In this document: in pieces, positions 1 through 10,920 of the stretch
Position numbering within the stretch: position 1 is the stretch's first letter
Layout of the letters: each line of letters opens with the position of its first letter
Source: Hyperoodon ampullatus
Lineage: Eukaryota > Chordata > Mammalia > Artiodactyla > Ziphiidae
Direction of reading: 5' to 3'
Length of the DNA: 64,000 bases
NCBI GenBank assembly: GCA_949752795.1
Contig: OX457057.1
Location: 3,710,632-3,774,631, forward strand
Translations under genes and position numbers: made by a program
The notes under the pieces: generated by a model
What the model saw: the letters and a program-made list of their open reading frames with translations, nothing else
The model's database searches: none
What the model was told of the DNA's origin: nothing

Positions 1-561
1 TTACCTACCTCCCTTTCCTTCTCATTCTTGCCACCCTGGGCCTGCACCTTCCAAAGACAGCATCAGCACTTAACCCTTGCCTCAGGCTCTGCTTTCTAAA
101 CAATGCAAAGACTTTGGCAAAGGGTTCTATGGATATTGCAGGAATGATTACAGTGCTCACTGGACCCCCAGTCCTGCTGTACGTGGGGAGCATTCATCAT
201 TTCAGGACACAGCCAATCAAGGACATCACTAGAGAAAATCCAGGTATCGGTCACTAATGTGTGATACTGTCTGGTCTGATGGAGCTTATTTCTGATCACT
301 CTTTAAAAGGTTCCCAAGAATTTTATGAAAAGTAGGATTTCACAAGGTCATGTTCTCCAGGTCTCATCCCACAGCAAGATTTCATTCAAGCCATCCCAGA
401 AAGTCTAGTATTTTTCCTGATCAAAATCACCCCAGGAAACCCAGGCTTCTCCGCCATAGTACATCTTCCTTCCTGTGAAAATTTAAGTTCTCTCCATCTT
501 TTCAGCTCAATTCAACCTCTCCTTATATTTAAAAATTATGATTAGCTACCCTGACCTCAGG
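1..561. other. Unassigned unique sequence
   Basis: No repeat family, exon or RNA gene was recognised here. Base composition is mixed, with no CpG cluster. The short open frames carry no recognisable protein motif. Confidence 0.4.
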
Positions 562-569
562 CAGTTTTC

Positions 570-1199
570 TTTTTTTTTTTAACATCTTTATTGGAGTATA
601 ATTGCTTTACAATGGTGTGTTAGTTTCTGCTGTATAACAAAGTGAATAGCTATATGTATACATATGTCCCCATATACCCTACTTCTTGCATCTCCCTCCC
701 ACCCTCCCTATCCTACCCCTCTAGGCAGTCACAAAGCACCGAGCCGATCTCCCTGTGCTATGCGTCTGCTTCCCAAATGTAAAGCTATCTACTTTACATT
801 TGGTAATGTATATATGTCAGTGTTACTCTCTCACTTCATCCCAGCTTACCCTTCCCCCTCCCTGTGTCCTCAGGTCCATTCTCTACATCTGCATCTTTAT
901 TCCTGTCCTGCTCCTAGGTTCATCAGAACCATTTTTTTTTTACATTCCATATATATGTGTTAGCATATGGTATTTCTTTTTTTCATTCTGACTTACTTCA
1001 CTCTGTATGACAGACTCTAGGTCCAATCCACCTCACTACAAATAACTCAATTTCATTTCATTTTATGGCTGAGCAACATTCCATTGTATATATGTGCCAC
1101 ATCTTCTTTATTCATTCATCTGTCAATGGACACTTAGGTTGCTTCCATGTCCTGGCTATTTTAAACAGTGCTGCAATGAACATTGTGGTACATGTCAGA
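570..1199 (-). mobile_element. LINE-1 3' end, young cetartiodactyl type, 5'-truncated
   Basis: Read on the minus strand this is the end of L1 ORF2 followed by the L1 3' UTR and an A-tail (a T run at 570-580 on the plus strand). The 3' UTR landmark 'aacatctttattgg' recurs at the other L1 ends in this window. The ORF2 part corresponds to the familiar C-terminal region around 'caatggaatattactcagcc' (seen reversed near 1060-1090). A 10-bp direct repeat, cagttttctt, at 562-571 and 1200-1209 is a likely target-site duplication. The copy is not coding. Confidence 0.85.
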
Positions 1200-1212
1200 C
1201 AGTTTTCTTGAC

Positions 1213-1597
1213 ATGGGTGTTTTGCTCAGCTCGGGCTACTGTAACACAATACCAGAGACAGGGCAGCTCAAACAGCAGATGTTTATCTCTCACCGTTCTG
1301 GAGGCTGGAACTTCTAAGATCAAGGGGCTGGCAGATTCAGTACCTGGTGAGAGCCTGCTTCCTGGTTCACAGATGGCCCTCTTCTCATTGTGTTCTCACA
1401 CAGCAGAGAGAAAGAGAGAGAGGAGGCAGCTCTGGGCCACTAATCCCATCATTAGGGGGCCCCACCCTCATGATCTCATCTAAAGTTAATCACATCCCAA
1501 ATGCCCCCACTTCCAAATACAGTCACACTGAGATTGGGGCTTCAACCCATGAATTTGGGGGACACAAACATCCAGTCAACAGCACTGGACTTGACAT
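1213..1597 (-). mobile_element. MLT1-type LTR (ERVL-MaLR)
   Basis: In plus orientation this reads as the reverse of an MLT1A-like LTR: 'gggctactgtaacacaat', then 'gttctggaggctggaactt', then the 'cctggttcacagatggcc' block and the 'cactaatcccatcatt' block, ending near 'ttcaacccatgaatttggggg'. It is nearly full length for MLT1. These are very old nonautonomous LTRs shared by placental mammals, with no coding capacity. The young L1 lies directly to its left. Confidence 0.8.
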
Positions 1598-1599
1598 GG

Positions 1600-2030
1600 C
1601 AGAGCTATTTAGTGACGGCCTCTGGACAAGACAGTGCAGGCTCCTCAGACAACTGCGTTCCTTGCCCTGCACAGGTGTCTGGCACCCTACTTGGTCACGT
1701 TGTTGTATATGCAGCTTTGACCTTCACTGTCCTCACTAACTAGAGCCCTTAGCCCGGCGGGTAAGGACCCAGCAAGAAGTAGCCAGCATTCCCTGGCCAC
1801 GTCCAAGTTGCCAGTAAATAAGCCATTTGTTCCCTGACGATTTTGATCAAAGCCTGACTGTCTTCCAAATTAGGGCTGAGTCATTTATAAAGCGTGCAAG
1901 TGTTTGGATTTTAACAGCAAACATCCATCCATTTTAGAACAAATGATTAAAAGGCACTAATTAAAGCCCTCTGATGACTGATGCCCAGGCCCCAGGAACA
2001 GATCAGCCTGCCCACTCCTGGCTGGGCCCC
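1600..2030. other. Unique sequence with an AT-rich candidate conserved block
   Basis: No repeat is recognised. From about 1800 to 1985 the sequence turns AT-rich and simple-repeat-free, with homeodomain-like TAAT cores and an AP-1-like 'tgagtca' near 1876. That composition is common in conserved noncoding elements. Conservation itself cannot be seen from one sequence, so this is a suggestion only. Confidence 0.3.
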
Positions 2031-2031
2031 A

Positions 2032-2760
2032 GTGTTGCTGAAACTCGGCCTCTGTTCACTGGTGCCAAATAGAAACTCGGAGAGAGAGTTTGGGGTGAAG
2101 TAGAAAAGAGTAGCTTTATTGCTTTGCCAGGCAAAGGGGGCCACAGTGGGCTAATGCCCTCAAAGTTGTGTCCCACCCTGGAGGGGGTGGTGAGGAGTCT
2201 TATCATGTTCAAGGAGCAGGGTGTGGTCAGCTCGTGGACTTTCTTCTGATTGGTGGGTGGTGAGGTAACCAGGAGTCAACATCATCAACCTTCTGGTCCC
2301 AATTGGTCTGGGGTCTACATGCCTGTGGGCAGCATACAGTTAACTTCTCCCACCTGGTGGGGGTTTCAGTCTCTGCAAAACAACTGAAAGGACACGGCTC
2401 AGAATATCATCTATAGACCCTGAGGAGCAACTAAAGGTCCTTGAATTTGTTTAATGGCTAAAGTATTATTATTTTGTCTTGTTTGACTATTTATTTTTTC
2501 TTTCTGTATGTTCTCCCTTCTCTGATTAAATTTATTCTTTGACTAAAGTTTTTCTGCAGACAAAAGACAGGTGAAGGACGTGGGTGGGGTCTATTCTGGG
2601 AAGGCCTCATAGGGTCCTGCTTGGTTACACCAGCACATGGCCTAAGGGGAAGTCAGACAGACCCTGGGGGACTGCTGCTCATGCGGATACAGGACGGAGG
2701 GTAACAAGACCGGTGGTGCTCACGCCTGTCCCAAATCACAGCACAGAGTCATTTTACCTT
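2032..2760 (-). mobile_element. Solo LTR of an endogenous retrovirus (ERV1-like)
   Basis: On the minus strand the block contains a polyadenylation signal AATAAA (complement near 2114-2120) followed by a pyrimidine-rich U5-like stretch that ends at 'cagcaaca' (complement at 2032). This is the R-U5 arrangement of a gammaretrovirus-like LTR. No gag, pol or env sequence flanks it, so it looks like a solo LTR left by recombination. The 5' (right-hand) boundary is uncertain and could extend to about 2910. The specific family was not identified. Confidence 0.6.
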
Positions 2761-3320
2761 CAGGGTCGTCTCACTTGGCAAGAAGCAGGCAAAGTCTCCT
2801 CCAGCATCTCAGGACCATGGGTGGCCTTCCTTTACATTGGTATGGGTGTGTTTGAATCAAAAGCCAAGGGAATAACTCAATCATTGACACACAACTATGT
2901 GTTGTAGACCAGCATCAAAGCAAGAGGCGGCAAGATTCTCATGGTCCGGGGGCGAGAGAGGATCAGACATCATAAAGCGATGAGTACAGAACAGAAAGCC
3001 TTAGCCACAGCCTCTGCCCTTTCCCCGACCAGCAGGTGTGAACTTGGGGCCTCCCGCTCTCCTTGCCCCCAGCAAACGTCCACCCGCAGCCCAGGGAACT
3101 AAACCCCTCCCACTGCCACCTCTGAGGCATCAACACCCCTGAATGTGTTCCCTCCAGGATCCTGACCCCACCCCCCGGCCCTTTGCTGCCTCCAAATATC
3201 CTTCCTAAGCATCAGGCCAGATTGTCCCTCTTTTGTTTGTGGGTCTCAGAAGCTCCCCACGGCCCAAGGAAAAGCACAGCCACACTGTGACATTCGTTAG
3301 TCCCTCCATGCATAAAAAAT
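2761..3320. other. Unassigned unique sequence
   Basis: Moderately GC-rich with several C-rich runs (3010-3200). No repeat family, exon or RNA gene recognised. The first 150 bases may still belong to the neighbouring LTR. Confidence 0.35.
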
Positions 3321-3324
3321 ACTG

Positions 3325-4130
3325 ATAATAGTCTGTTGTGATGTATTACATTAATTGATTTTGAACGTTGAATCAGCTTTGTATACCCGAGATAAATCCC
3401 ACCTGGTTGTGGTGTATAATTCTTTTATACATAATAGATTTAGTTTGTTAATATTTTTTCATCAGAGATATAGGTTTGTAGTTTGCCTTCATGTAATGTC
3501 CTTGACTGGTTTTGGTATTAGGGTAATGCTGACCTCAATATATGGAGAAAAACCATTTGACAAAATCCAACACCCATTCATTATAAAAACTTTCAGCAAA
3601 CTAGGAATAAAGGGGAACTTTCTGAACTTGATAAGAGACATTAACAAAACACTTACTGTTAACATCCACAGTTAATGGTAAGAACCTAGAAGCTTCCCTC
3701 TTGAAAAGGAATAGGTAAGAGTATCGCCTCTCAATCACTCCTATCACACATCCTGTTGGAAGAGTTAGTTAATAAGTTAAAAAAAGAAATAAAAAATATG
3801 CAGACTGGGAAGAAATAAATAAAACTGTCTTTTTTTGTAGATGACATGATCATCTACATAAAAAATGCCGAAGAATCAACAACAAAAAACGTCTCCTGGA
3901 ACTGATAACTGAATATAGCAAGGTTGCAGGATACAAGGGTCAATATACAAAACGTATTGTTTTTTTAATATACCAGCAGTAAACAGTTGGAATTTGAAAT
4001 TTTTTAAAAAGTACTGATAATAAAATATTACAATGACCTTAGTATAAAGATTAACATCTTGATTTGTGTATTGAAAGACTTCTCTTCAACCTAAAAGTTG
4101 CTATTTTTTTCACTCTGATTTTAACAGCCA
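3325..4130 (+). mobile_element. LINE-1 ORF2 fragment with inverted 5' segment
   Basis: From about 3540 the plus strand encodes degenerate L1 reverse-transcriptase sequence, including a frame reading EKPFDKIQHPFIIKTFSKLG and, near 3835, DNA for the conserved FADDM catalytic region. The preceding 3325-3538 is also L1 ORF2 but in the opposite direction. It corresponds to the region just upstream in the L1 (the ASITLIPKP ... HHNQVGF ... NVIHH stretch). Only a few tens of bases of L1 are missing between the two parts. This order and orientation match a twin-priming 5' inversion. Both parts carry stops and frameshifts. No A-tail is seen, so the 3' part is also incomplete. Confidence 0.8.
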
Positions 4131-4146
4131 TTAAAACACTGTGTGG

Positions 4147-4360
4147 GGGCTTCCCTGGTGGCGCAGTGGTTGAGAGTCCGCCTGCCGATGCAGAGGACAC
4201 GGGTTCGTGCCCCGGTCTGGGAGGATCCCACGTGCCGCGGAGTTGCTGGGCCCGTGAGCCATGGCCGCTGAGCCTGTGCGTCCGGAGCCTGTGCTCCTCA
4301 ACGGGACAGGCCACAGCAGTGAGAGGCCCGCGTACCGCAAAAAAAAAAAAAAAAGAAAAG
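4147..4360 (+). mobile_element. CHR-2 type SINE (tRNA-derived, cetacean)
   Basis: Full-length copy with the 'gggcttccctggtggcgcag' head, a B-box-like 'gggttcgtgcc', the 'gtgagccatggccgctgag' body and an A-tail broken by G. An imperfect 14-bp target-site duplication flanks it (4133-4146 and 4361-4374, 12 of 14 matching). It inserted at the right edge of the old L1 fragment. The family is a nonautonomous retroposon mobilised by L1. Open frames crossing it are not genes. Confidence 0.93.
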
Positions 4361-4374
4361 AAAGCATTGTGTGG

Positions 4375-5170
4375 GTCCCTAAAACTTCTGCGGGCCCGAG
4401 GCACTGAGCCCACTCCGTCCAGGGGAGACGTCGGCCTGGTTTTCCCATCTTTCCTCAGCCCTGCTCCCACCAGCCCTGCAGCCTCAGCCCCCTCTGCCCT
4501 CTCGGCCTCTGTGTCTCTGCTGTTCCTGCTACTCTCAGGGCCTCCCATGCCCTTCCCTGCCCAAAAAGTCCTCCATATGCTTTAAGCCCTGGCTCAAATG
4601 TGATGCTCCAGGCCCTGTGGGCGGCAGCCCTGTGGGCAGGGTCCATGCATCTTCACTGCTCTGTGATGCTGATCACATTGCCAGACGGTCTTCCTGGCCA
4701 AAGGAAGGGTTCCTTCCTTCACCCCACAAACGTCCTCTGTGTGCCTGGCTCTGGGGGTTGCAGGGACGGGGGAGGAGTGGAGGCAAAGAGGGAGACTGAG
4801 GATGGAGAGGGGCGTCCCTGGGAGGTTTCCACCAGGAGCTGTCACCGTCCTGAGCCTCTGGGCAGACACTGGGACCCCTCTATGTTGCTGTGAATAAAGG
4901 TTTGGGCAAATGTGAGCACAAGCAGGTGGTGGTCAGCTCAAAACTGTCAGCAAAGATCAGAGGTCATAACTAGAACCTCCATGTCTATCTGGGCCTTTCC
5001 TTGCTTCTTACACCTCTCCAACTCATTGTAAGCATATCCATTTGGGTGAAACCCACTGCCTTTTCCCCAATATTTGATCTCAGAGACATTCTTATAGTAA
5101 CAACCAAGCAGAATGAACATACTGAGTGTTTGTAACACAAACTCCATAACTAATAGTACTGCTAAAAATA
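4375..5170. other. GC-rich unique sequence, possible L2 remnant
   Basis: A short stretch near 4540-4620 ('cccatgcccttccctgcc', 'ggctcaaatgtgatgctcc') resembles the L2 3' region in plus orientation, but too weakly for a firm call. An AATAAA at about 4893 sits in GC-poor context with no gene upstream. Nothing else is recognised. Confidence 0.3.
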
Positions 5171-5173
5171 GTA

Positions 5174-5490
5174 ACAGTAACTAACTTTATTGAACACTTA
5201 CTATGTCCCAGGAACATTTGAAGCCCTTTCCCTGTGTTATTTCAGCTCAGCCTCACAGCCCACGCACACACTAAAACCTCGAAGGCATCCAACAAGAGAA
5301 GCTCAGCCGTCCAGGATGATGGGCAGGTGAGCCCCCCGTGGGCAGTCCGGATCCAGAGATGGCCCTCCGCCCTCTACCCTGTCCCACCTGTCACAGAAGC
5401 CCTCAAAGATGGGAATTATCATTTCTATTTTAGAAACTGGGCTTAGGAAGTCCCATCCGTTAGCAACAGAGCTGGATTCACACCAGGGCT
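5174..5490 (-). repeat. MIR SINE, interrupted
   Basis: The left part shows the MIR 3' region in reverse ('attgaacacttactatgtcccagg', degenerate). The right part (from about 5405) shows 'aaagatgggaattatcatttct' and 'agcaacagagctggattcacacc', the reverse of the MIR core and tRNA-related head. The middle (about 5270-5400) does not match MIR and may be an insertion or strongly diverged. Confidence 0.65.
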
Positions 5491-5499
5491 GGTCCACCG

Positions 5500-6185
5500 G
5501 CCAGCATCACGGTGGGTTTGGCTCCAGCAGTGTTTGGTACCCACAACCGCCAAGTAAGCAGACATCATCAGATGTGCCAACACAATCGGGCCACCCCGCC
5601 TGGCCATGAGGATGAGTCTGTCCATCTCCAACGCGGCACTAACGTGGCCCAACATCTGCACGACCCCTGGTTCGAGAGGAGGCTCCGATGGGAGGCTCTG
5701 ATGGGCGCTCGACCCAAAGGCCTGAGAAAACACGGTCTTCCTGACTCTGGCCCTACTCACGCGTGGGAGATGTCGCACTTACTGGTTCTCCCCGTGCTGG
5801 TGTCCCCAAAATGGGAGGTGACGGGTGGCGGTGTGGCAGGGGGGACAGCGAGAGGCCTGAGGAACCGGTGTCCTGGCCTCCGTGGCCATGTCTGTTCACT
5901 CGTCCAGAGGGCTTCCAGCGATTTCAACCTGATTCACTGAAATGAAACCATTGCTATGAAATTTACTTTAAGGTTTGTCTGAAACCATGAGGGCTGATGC
6001 AATGGAAGGCTTTTCACTGAATGCTGACAACAGGGTGGAGAGAGGGACCCCAGAAAATACTGGCTAATCTGAGCGGGGCCCTGGGGTGAAGGAAGGCAGG
6101 GGGCTTTTCCAGGAGCTCAGGGCGTTCCTTGGGCTCCATCTCAGAGAGCAAGTGAGTGAGTGGCCGCCAGGATCTGGTCAGGGCG
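5500..6185. other. Unassigned unique sequence
   Basis: GC-rich unique DNA. No repeat, exon or RNA gene recognised. Confidence 0.35.
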
Positions 6186-6189
6186 CGGG

Positions 6190-6375
6190 GCTCTGGAGAC
6201 ACAGTTGCTTGCCTGCTGTATCCACGGGGCATCCCTCCAGCCTCTGGGCCTCAGCCTCCTCTCCTGATCAGGAGGCTCAAGGCTTATACGTTCTTAAGGA
6301 TTAAATGACGCACAAAGCATGGTACGTAGACCCAAAACAGGCCCCCAGTAGGTGATTCCTCTGTGTATTATTATT
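6190..6375 (+). repeat. MIR SINE, diverged
   Basis: The order 'cctctgggcctcagcctcctc' (degenerate tRNA-unrelated core), 'aaggattaaatgacgcacaaagc' and 'caggcccccagtaggtg' follows the MIR core-to-3' end. The 5' tRNA-like part is poorly preserved. Confidence 0.6.
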
Positions 6376-6599
6376 ATCCTAAGTCCCTGCATAATCTAAA
6401 CTCAAGGTTACTCTTAAAAGAGTCCCTTTGATTTCTAGCTTACATTATTGACAGAAGGATTACATGACTTATGCAGGCAAGACAGGGGTGAGTGTCCCCA
6501 GAGCCCGCCCTCGGGTGGTGGGTGCTTGTTGCCGCAGGTGCCAGGGGCTGAGAAGGCTGACTGCCCCTGAGTCCCCCTCTGCACCTGGGCTGTTGTTCA

Positions 6600-6745
6600 G
6601 GAGGCTGGTGCTATTAGAAACATCCCGATTTTTATAGACGGAAACCAAGGTTCAGGGAAATCACATCATTGGCCAGGTCTGCCTCATCAGTAAGGACCGG
6701 ATCCAGGATTTAAAATTGGACAGTTAGACCCCAGCAAGCCTGCTC
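6600..6745 (-). repeat. MIR SINE fragment
   Basis: Reverse of the MIR core: 'ttttatagacggaaaccaagg', then 'gggaaatcacatcattggcc' and 'ggatccaggatttaaaa'. Substantially diverged. Confidence 0.5.
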
Positions 6746-6771
6746 TTAACAGCTCTGTTCTACCCCAGGGT

Positions 6772-6892
6772 GCAGTGCGACCTCATCTTATCTAATGACA
6801 CCTGCAAAGACCCCAGTCCTCACTAAGATCACATTCTGAGGTTCTGGTTAGGCCTGAATTTGGGGGAAACACCATTCAACCCAGTGCAGTGA
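6772..6892 (-). mobile_element. MLT1-type LTR fragment
   Basis: The only part left is the LTR 5' end, seen reversed: 'acacctgcaaagaccccag', 'agatcacattctgaggttc', 'gcctgaatttgggggaaac' and 'attcaacccagtgcag'. It is an old MaLR remnant. Confidence 0.65.
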
Positions 6893-7430
6893 CCATTGGA
6901 ACACACAATCTCAAGCCATTTGCACACAAGGCATTATCCAGTCTCCTAATTCAGCTCCAAATCTCCTGCCAGAGAAGGTCACAGACGCCTCATTAGTCCA
7001 TGCCCCGGATGCCTGCCCAGCCCACTGTCTGGGACCTCACCAGGTCTGGAGGAGTCGTCCCTGGAGGGCGTGGCTTGTCAAATTCACAGCTAGAGTTGGA
7101 GACTGTGTATTGTCAGCCAGCACGGCAGGTGGGTACGGGTTTCCTGGCTCTGAATGGGTTGGAGAACCTCTACCCTCTCAGCAGACAGAAGCATGCAGGT
7201 TGTTGTGGGCAGAAACATCCCAAGCAAGCAGCACAGCCGCCTGCTGAGAAGCAGTGATCCAGGCCTCAGACGCTCACTCACCGGTGATGCTCTCCTGCTA
7301 AACAAGGGACTTCCATACCCACCCCACAGCAGTGGTCCTATCTGTGTGAGCCCACCTTCGATGTGTTCAGCCATTCAGGACCACTTTGTTTCTGGAAAGC
7401 CCAGGAAGAAAGTAATCATTAAAAATATGT
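6893..7430. other. Unassigned unique sequence
   Basis: No repeat, exon or RNA gene recognised up to the SINE. Confidence 0.35.
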
Positions 7431-7431
7431 A

Positions 7432-7646
7432 GGGCTTCCCTGGTGGCACAGTGGTTGAGAGTCTGCCTGCCGATGCAGGGGACACGGGTTCGTGCCCCGG
7501 TCCGGGGAGATCCCACATGCCGTGGAGCGGCTGGGCCCGTGAGTCATGGCCGCTGAGCCTGTGTGTCCGGAGCCTGTGCTCCGCAACGGGAGAGGCCACA
7601 ACAGTGAAAGGCCCGCGTACCGCAAAAAAAAAAAAAAAAAAAAAAA
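7432..7646 (+). mobile_element. CHR-2 type SINE
   Basis: Full-length copy with canonical head, B-box-like region, full 'tgtccggagcctgtgc' segment and an uninterrupted A-tail of about 23 bases. The long pure A-tail argues for a fairly recent insertion. I could not define a clean target-site duplication, as the flanks are A-rich. Confidence 0.93.
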
Positions 7647-7649
7647 GTA

Positions 7650-8040
7650 AATTAAGTTACCCCAGGAGCTTAATAGATTAGTCATCGACTTTTTCCCTCC
7701 TGTTGGATCTTAACCTTTTGTGGAAATTAATCACCAGATGGCTCAAAACAACCACAAAGGTTGGCATATGCTCTCTTCACAGCCCTGGAGGGTGGAAGGA
7801 CCCCCCACCATCTTCACTTCCCCTATCCCCCTCCCCAGAAGCCCACCCCTTGGATCAGATATGACGACTCTGGGGGCAACCGGAAGGCCCTGGCCGCCTG
7901 TCTCTTCCTCCACAGCTATTACTCAGGGGAGGTACCCACCCCACTGGGTGGACACGTCAGCTGCACACACTCCAAAGAGAAGGGCTTTGGTCTCAACGAG
8001 AGAGGGAAGGAAAGCAGGCTGCTACTCCTTGTGGGGTCAT
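7650..8040. other. Unassigned unique sequence
   Basis: C-rich in its middle part. No repeat, exon or RNA gene recognised. Confidence 0.35.
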
Positions 8041-8044
8041 TCAT

Positions 8045-8215
8045 TCGTGCAGTCACCCTATGAGCATTTATTGAGCACCTATGATATACTGGAGGCTGCG
8101 TTAGTGCTGAGGATGTGGAAATCAACCAGACCTGTCACTTCCCTCAGGGGACTCTCAGTGCAGTAGACACACGTGGAACCACATGGTCTCAACAATGTGG
8201 CCGGAGCAACCACAG
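8045..8215 (-). repeat. L2 LINE 3' end fragment
   Basis: Reads 'gagcatttattgagcacct' then 'cctgtcacttccctcagggg', the reverse of the L2 tail (in L2: stock phrases around 'ggtgctcaataaat'). Old and diverged. Confidence 0.65.
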
Positions 8216-8364
8216 GGCACCCTGGGAGTCTGAGAAAGGAGGTGCAGGAGCTTCCCGGGGGAAGCCGGGAGGGTTCCATGGAGGAGAGGAGGCTCTGAGC
8301 TTCCTCTTCAGCGTGGGCAGGTATCTGCCACGGGGAGCTTCTCCAGGAAGGATCAGCCCGCATC

Positions 8365-8470
8365 AGACCTGGAGGCAGCCAGGCCCAGGTTCAAAACCCA
8401 ACACAGTCTCTGACCAGCTGTGTGATGACGTTGTCACTCAGTAAGTCACTTGCCCCCTCGAGCGCCAGTC
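8365..8470 (+). repeat. MIR SINE fragment
   Basis: 'ccaggttcaaaacccaacac' (B-box region), 'gaccagctgtgtgatgacg' and 'cagtaagtcacttgccccc' follow the MIR tRNA-like head and core in order. Confidence 0.6.
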
Positions 8471-10335
8471 TTCTGGCCATGGAAGTCTTACTTGCGTGTA
8501 AGTGACTACACACAGGAGTGGTTATTATTACTGCTGCTGCCGGTGCCCCTGTTATTACAGGTTCCAAGAGCTGCAGCCCCAGTGTTGCTGGAGCTCGGGC
8601 TGTGAGGCTGGAGAAATGTAGAAGAATGTAGAAGCTGGGTGAGGAGTGGTGGGTGGAGAGATGAATGCGTGAATGCATGCATGAATGCATGAATGAAGAA
8701 AAAGTGAATAAAAGGATACGAGCATGACTACAATGCCACACTGAGGGGCTTTGTCCTAGGATCCTGGTAGGACATGGAAGGGACCCCAGCTGGAGCAGCT
8801 CGCTCAGACACGCATCCGAGAAGTGTTTTCCCCGCAGCAGCCCTGGGCGATGAGATCTGCAGAGTCCTTCCCAGGCCTCCTCCTGGACGTCCTCCTGGTC
8901 CGCCATCTTTGTCCATCACTCCGGGTTGACTCCTGAGGACCTGGCAGGCCCTCATCCAGTCCTCCCCAGATCACCCCCCGACAAACACCAACATCTTCAC
9001 GTGGGGACTTCCGCCCCTGTGTAATCCCACTCTCCGCTCTGGCCGCAGTTTCCTGAAGTAACAAATGACCACAAACCGGCCCTGCAGAGGACGAGTGAGG
9101 GCTGCCTCCAGAAGAAAGAATTGGTGGCAAAATCTAAGGATGCTTACCCCAGCCGGGAAGGTGGCATGGAACGTGTGGTTTCATTTTGGACATTAAAGAG
9201 AAGGGCAACTTTGTGATAGACAAGTTCCAGCCTCACGTCTGTTTGTGAGCATCTTCCAGGACAGGATTAGAGCTGTGCCACTTTGCCTGCCCACACCTGT
9301 CACCCACATCATCAGGGTCTGCCTCACACCCGCCGATCTCCCAGGCCTCAAAGTCCAGAGAAGTGGGTGGAGGGAAGAGCACATCCCTTTTCCTCTCTCC
9401 TGGGCCCTTGTGCTGTGGTTACCTTCAGGGTCCATGGACCAGGGGCAGCCAAAAGGCAGCCCCCACCTCCTTCCTCAGCCACGGGGCCTCTGCCTCTGGG
9501 ATCCACACCGTGACTTTGCAGGAAATGCACACCCAGCAGCTGCTTCTGGCAAGTGAGTGGAGAGTCAGGGAGATGCCAATTTGTGGCAGACGTCTGAAGA
9601 AGCTATTTCTAAAATAGCAATTACCAGAAAGGGGAACAAATTACTACTTACTTCAGAGACTTTCACACATGGAGAATCAGGGCCCTACAAAGTAATCAGG
9701 GCAATGTGTTTGCAAAGCTGCATTATTTATATTGAAATATTTCACCGAGAAAGGTCAGGAACCGAAATTGAAGGTTAGCAAGGAATAAAATACCAGGGTC
9801 ACCGTATCGCTGGAAAGTCTTTGAAGGGCCTTGATTACCACCACCATTAGGCACTTTAGAAAACTATTAAATAAATCCAGGCTGGTATCCAACGTCAGAT
9901 TTCTAGGAAAAATGAGCTCAGTTGCCCAAACCCAATGGCAGAGCTACAGAACAGGTGGAGGGGCCTGGCCCACACCTGCAGCCAGTGGACGGTCCAGCCG
10001 TACCCAGGGAAGCAGCCACCGGAGACCCGGCCCATCCATTAGATGCCTGGCAACCACCTACTGGGTTGCCAAGCAACCACCCTGCCTCTCTGGGGGTCCT
10101 CCCAGAGTCACCAGGACACTAATAGCTGGGTGAGGGCTGGGGAGGGAGGGAGGCAGCCTGGGAAAGGGACAAGCAGGCTGGCCTTTGATGTAGGCCCCGT
10201 CAGGAGATGGCAGCAGGAGCTCCCCCGGAGTGGGGCTGGGGCAGCGGGCCCCCTCTTCACACTATACCCCTCACCCCTTACTCCCACCCCTCCCCAGAGA
10301 CAAAAGGTGCCCCCAGGAGAGGATCACCACGGACA
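8471..10335. other. Mostly unique sequence, with an AT-rich candidate conserved block
   Basis: A short (GAATGCAT)-like simple repeat lies at 8663-8697. About 9580-9910 is AT-rich, low in simple repeats and carries several TAAT/ATTA cores, so it is a candidate conserved noncoding element. The remainder is GC-rich with nothing recognised. Confidence 0.3.
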
Positions 10336-10339
10336 GTCA

Positions 10340-10760
10340 TTTCAGTAACGCCCTAGGTGTGCTGGGCTTGCACTGCTCTTGTCCAATTTGATTCTCAAAA
10401 CCTCCCTGTGAGGCTGAGAGGGAAAGATGCTTCATCCCCGCAGTGGTGGCTCCCAAGCATTTGCTGCCTCCAGGCCTTTCCCGGGAAGCTCCAGGCCTCG
10501 CATTTGCGAGGTCCAGGCTGCTGCGGCTGCAGACAGTTAACCTCTGTGTCCTGGCTCCAGGCGCAATCCCCAGGTCTCTATTCCAGGGTCCAACACTGAA
10601 CTCACTGAGTGGGGAGCGGGGCTTCTGGGGACAGTGATGGCAAGGGGCAGGCCAGTGTGAGCGGTCCATTGGTGGACGTAGGTCACACCTGCCTGAATCC
10701 CTTCCTGCCTGCAGAGAAATCCCTCTGGGCTAGGTCTGTATTTCATCCAGTGCCTTTTCC
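10340..10760. other. Unassigned sequence, possible MIR trace
   Basis: Near 10370-10430 a weak reversed-MIR-like stretch ('gattctcaaaacctccctgtgagg') is visible. Otherwise unrecognised. Confidence 0.25.
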
Positions 10761-10765
10761 TATAC

Positions 10766-10920
10766 AGCCACCATCCACCAGCCATCCCTCTGTACATACA
10801 TACACACACCCACTATCCTTCCATCCACCTGTCCACCATCCATCCCTCTGTATATCCACCCATCCATCTATCATCCACCATTTATCCATCTGTACATCCA
10901 TCCATCCATCTATCCTTCTG
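10766..10920 (+). repeat. (CCAT)n-rich simple repeat, degenerate
   Basis: Runs of 'ccatccatccatctatc' and 'ccatccacctgtccacc' form a degenerate tetranucleotide tract of about 150 bases. It resembles in composition the much longer array at 20.3-21.2 kb. Confidence 0.85.

Noticed and set aside
2014..2031. Possible retroviral primer-binding site beside the LTR at 2032 (minus strand begins 'tggggccc')
   Set aside because: The similarity to a tRNA-Pro primer site needs a gap and several mismatches, and no internal retroviral sequence follows. Probably chance.
3835..3850. DNA encoding the reverse transcriptase FADD catalytic motif
   Set aside because: Real L1 ancestry, but the surrounding frame is broken by stops and shifts and the 5' part is inverted, so it is not a functional gene.
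4147..4240. tRNA-gene-like A and B boxes
   Set aside because: They belong to the tRNA-derived head of the CHR SINE. No cloverleaf with a proper acceptor stem and anticodon arm forms.
4051..4585. Overlapping frames of 165-173 codons on both strands
   Set aside because: They run through the CHR SINE and its A-tail. Similar frames recur at the other CHR copies.
4885..4915. AATAAA as a gene 3' end
   Set aside because: A single hexamer without an upstream exon or downstream GU-rich element. Such hexamers are common.
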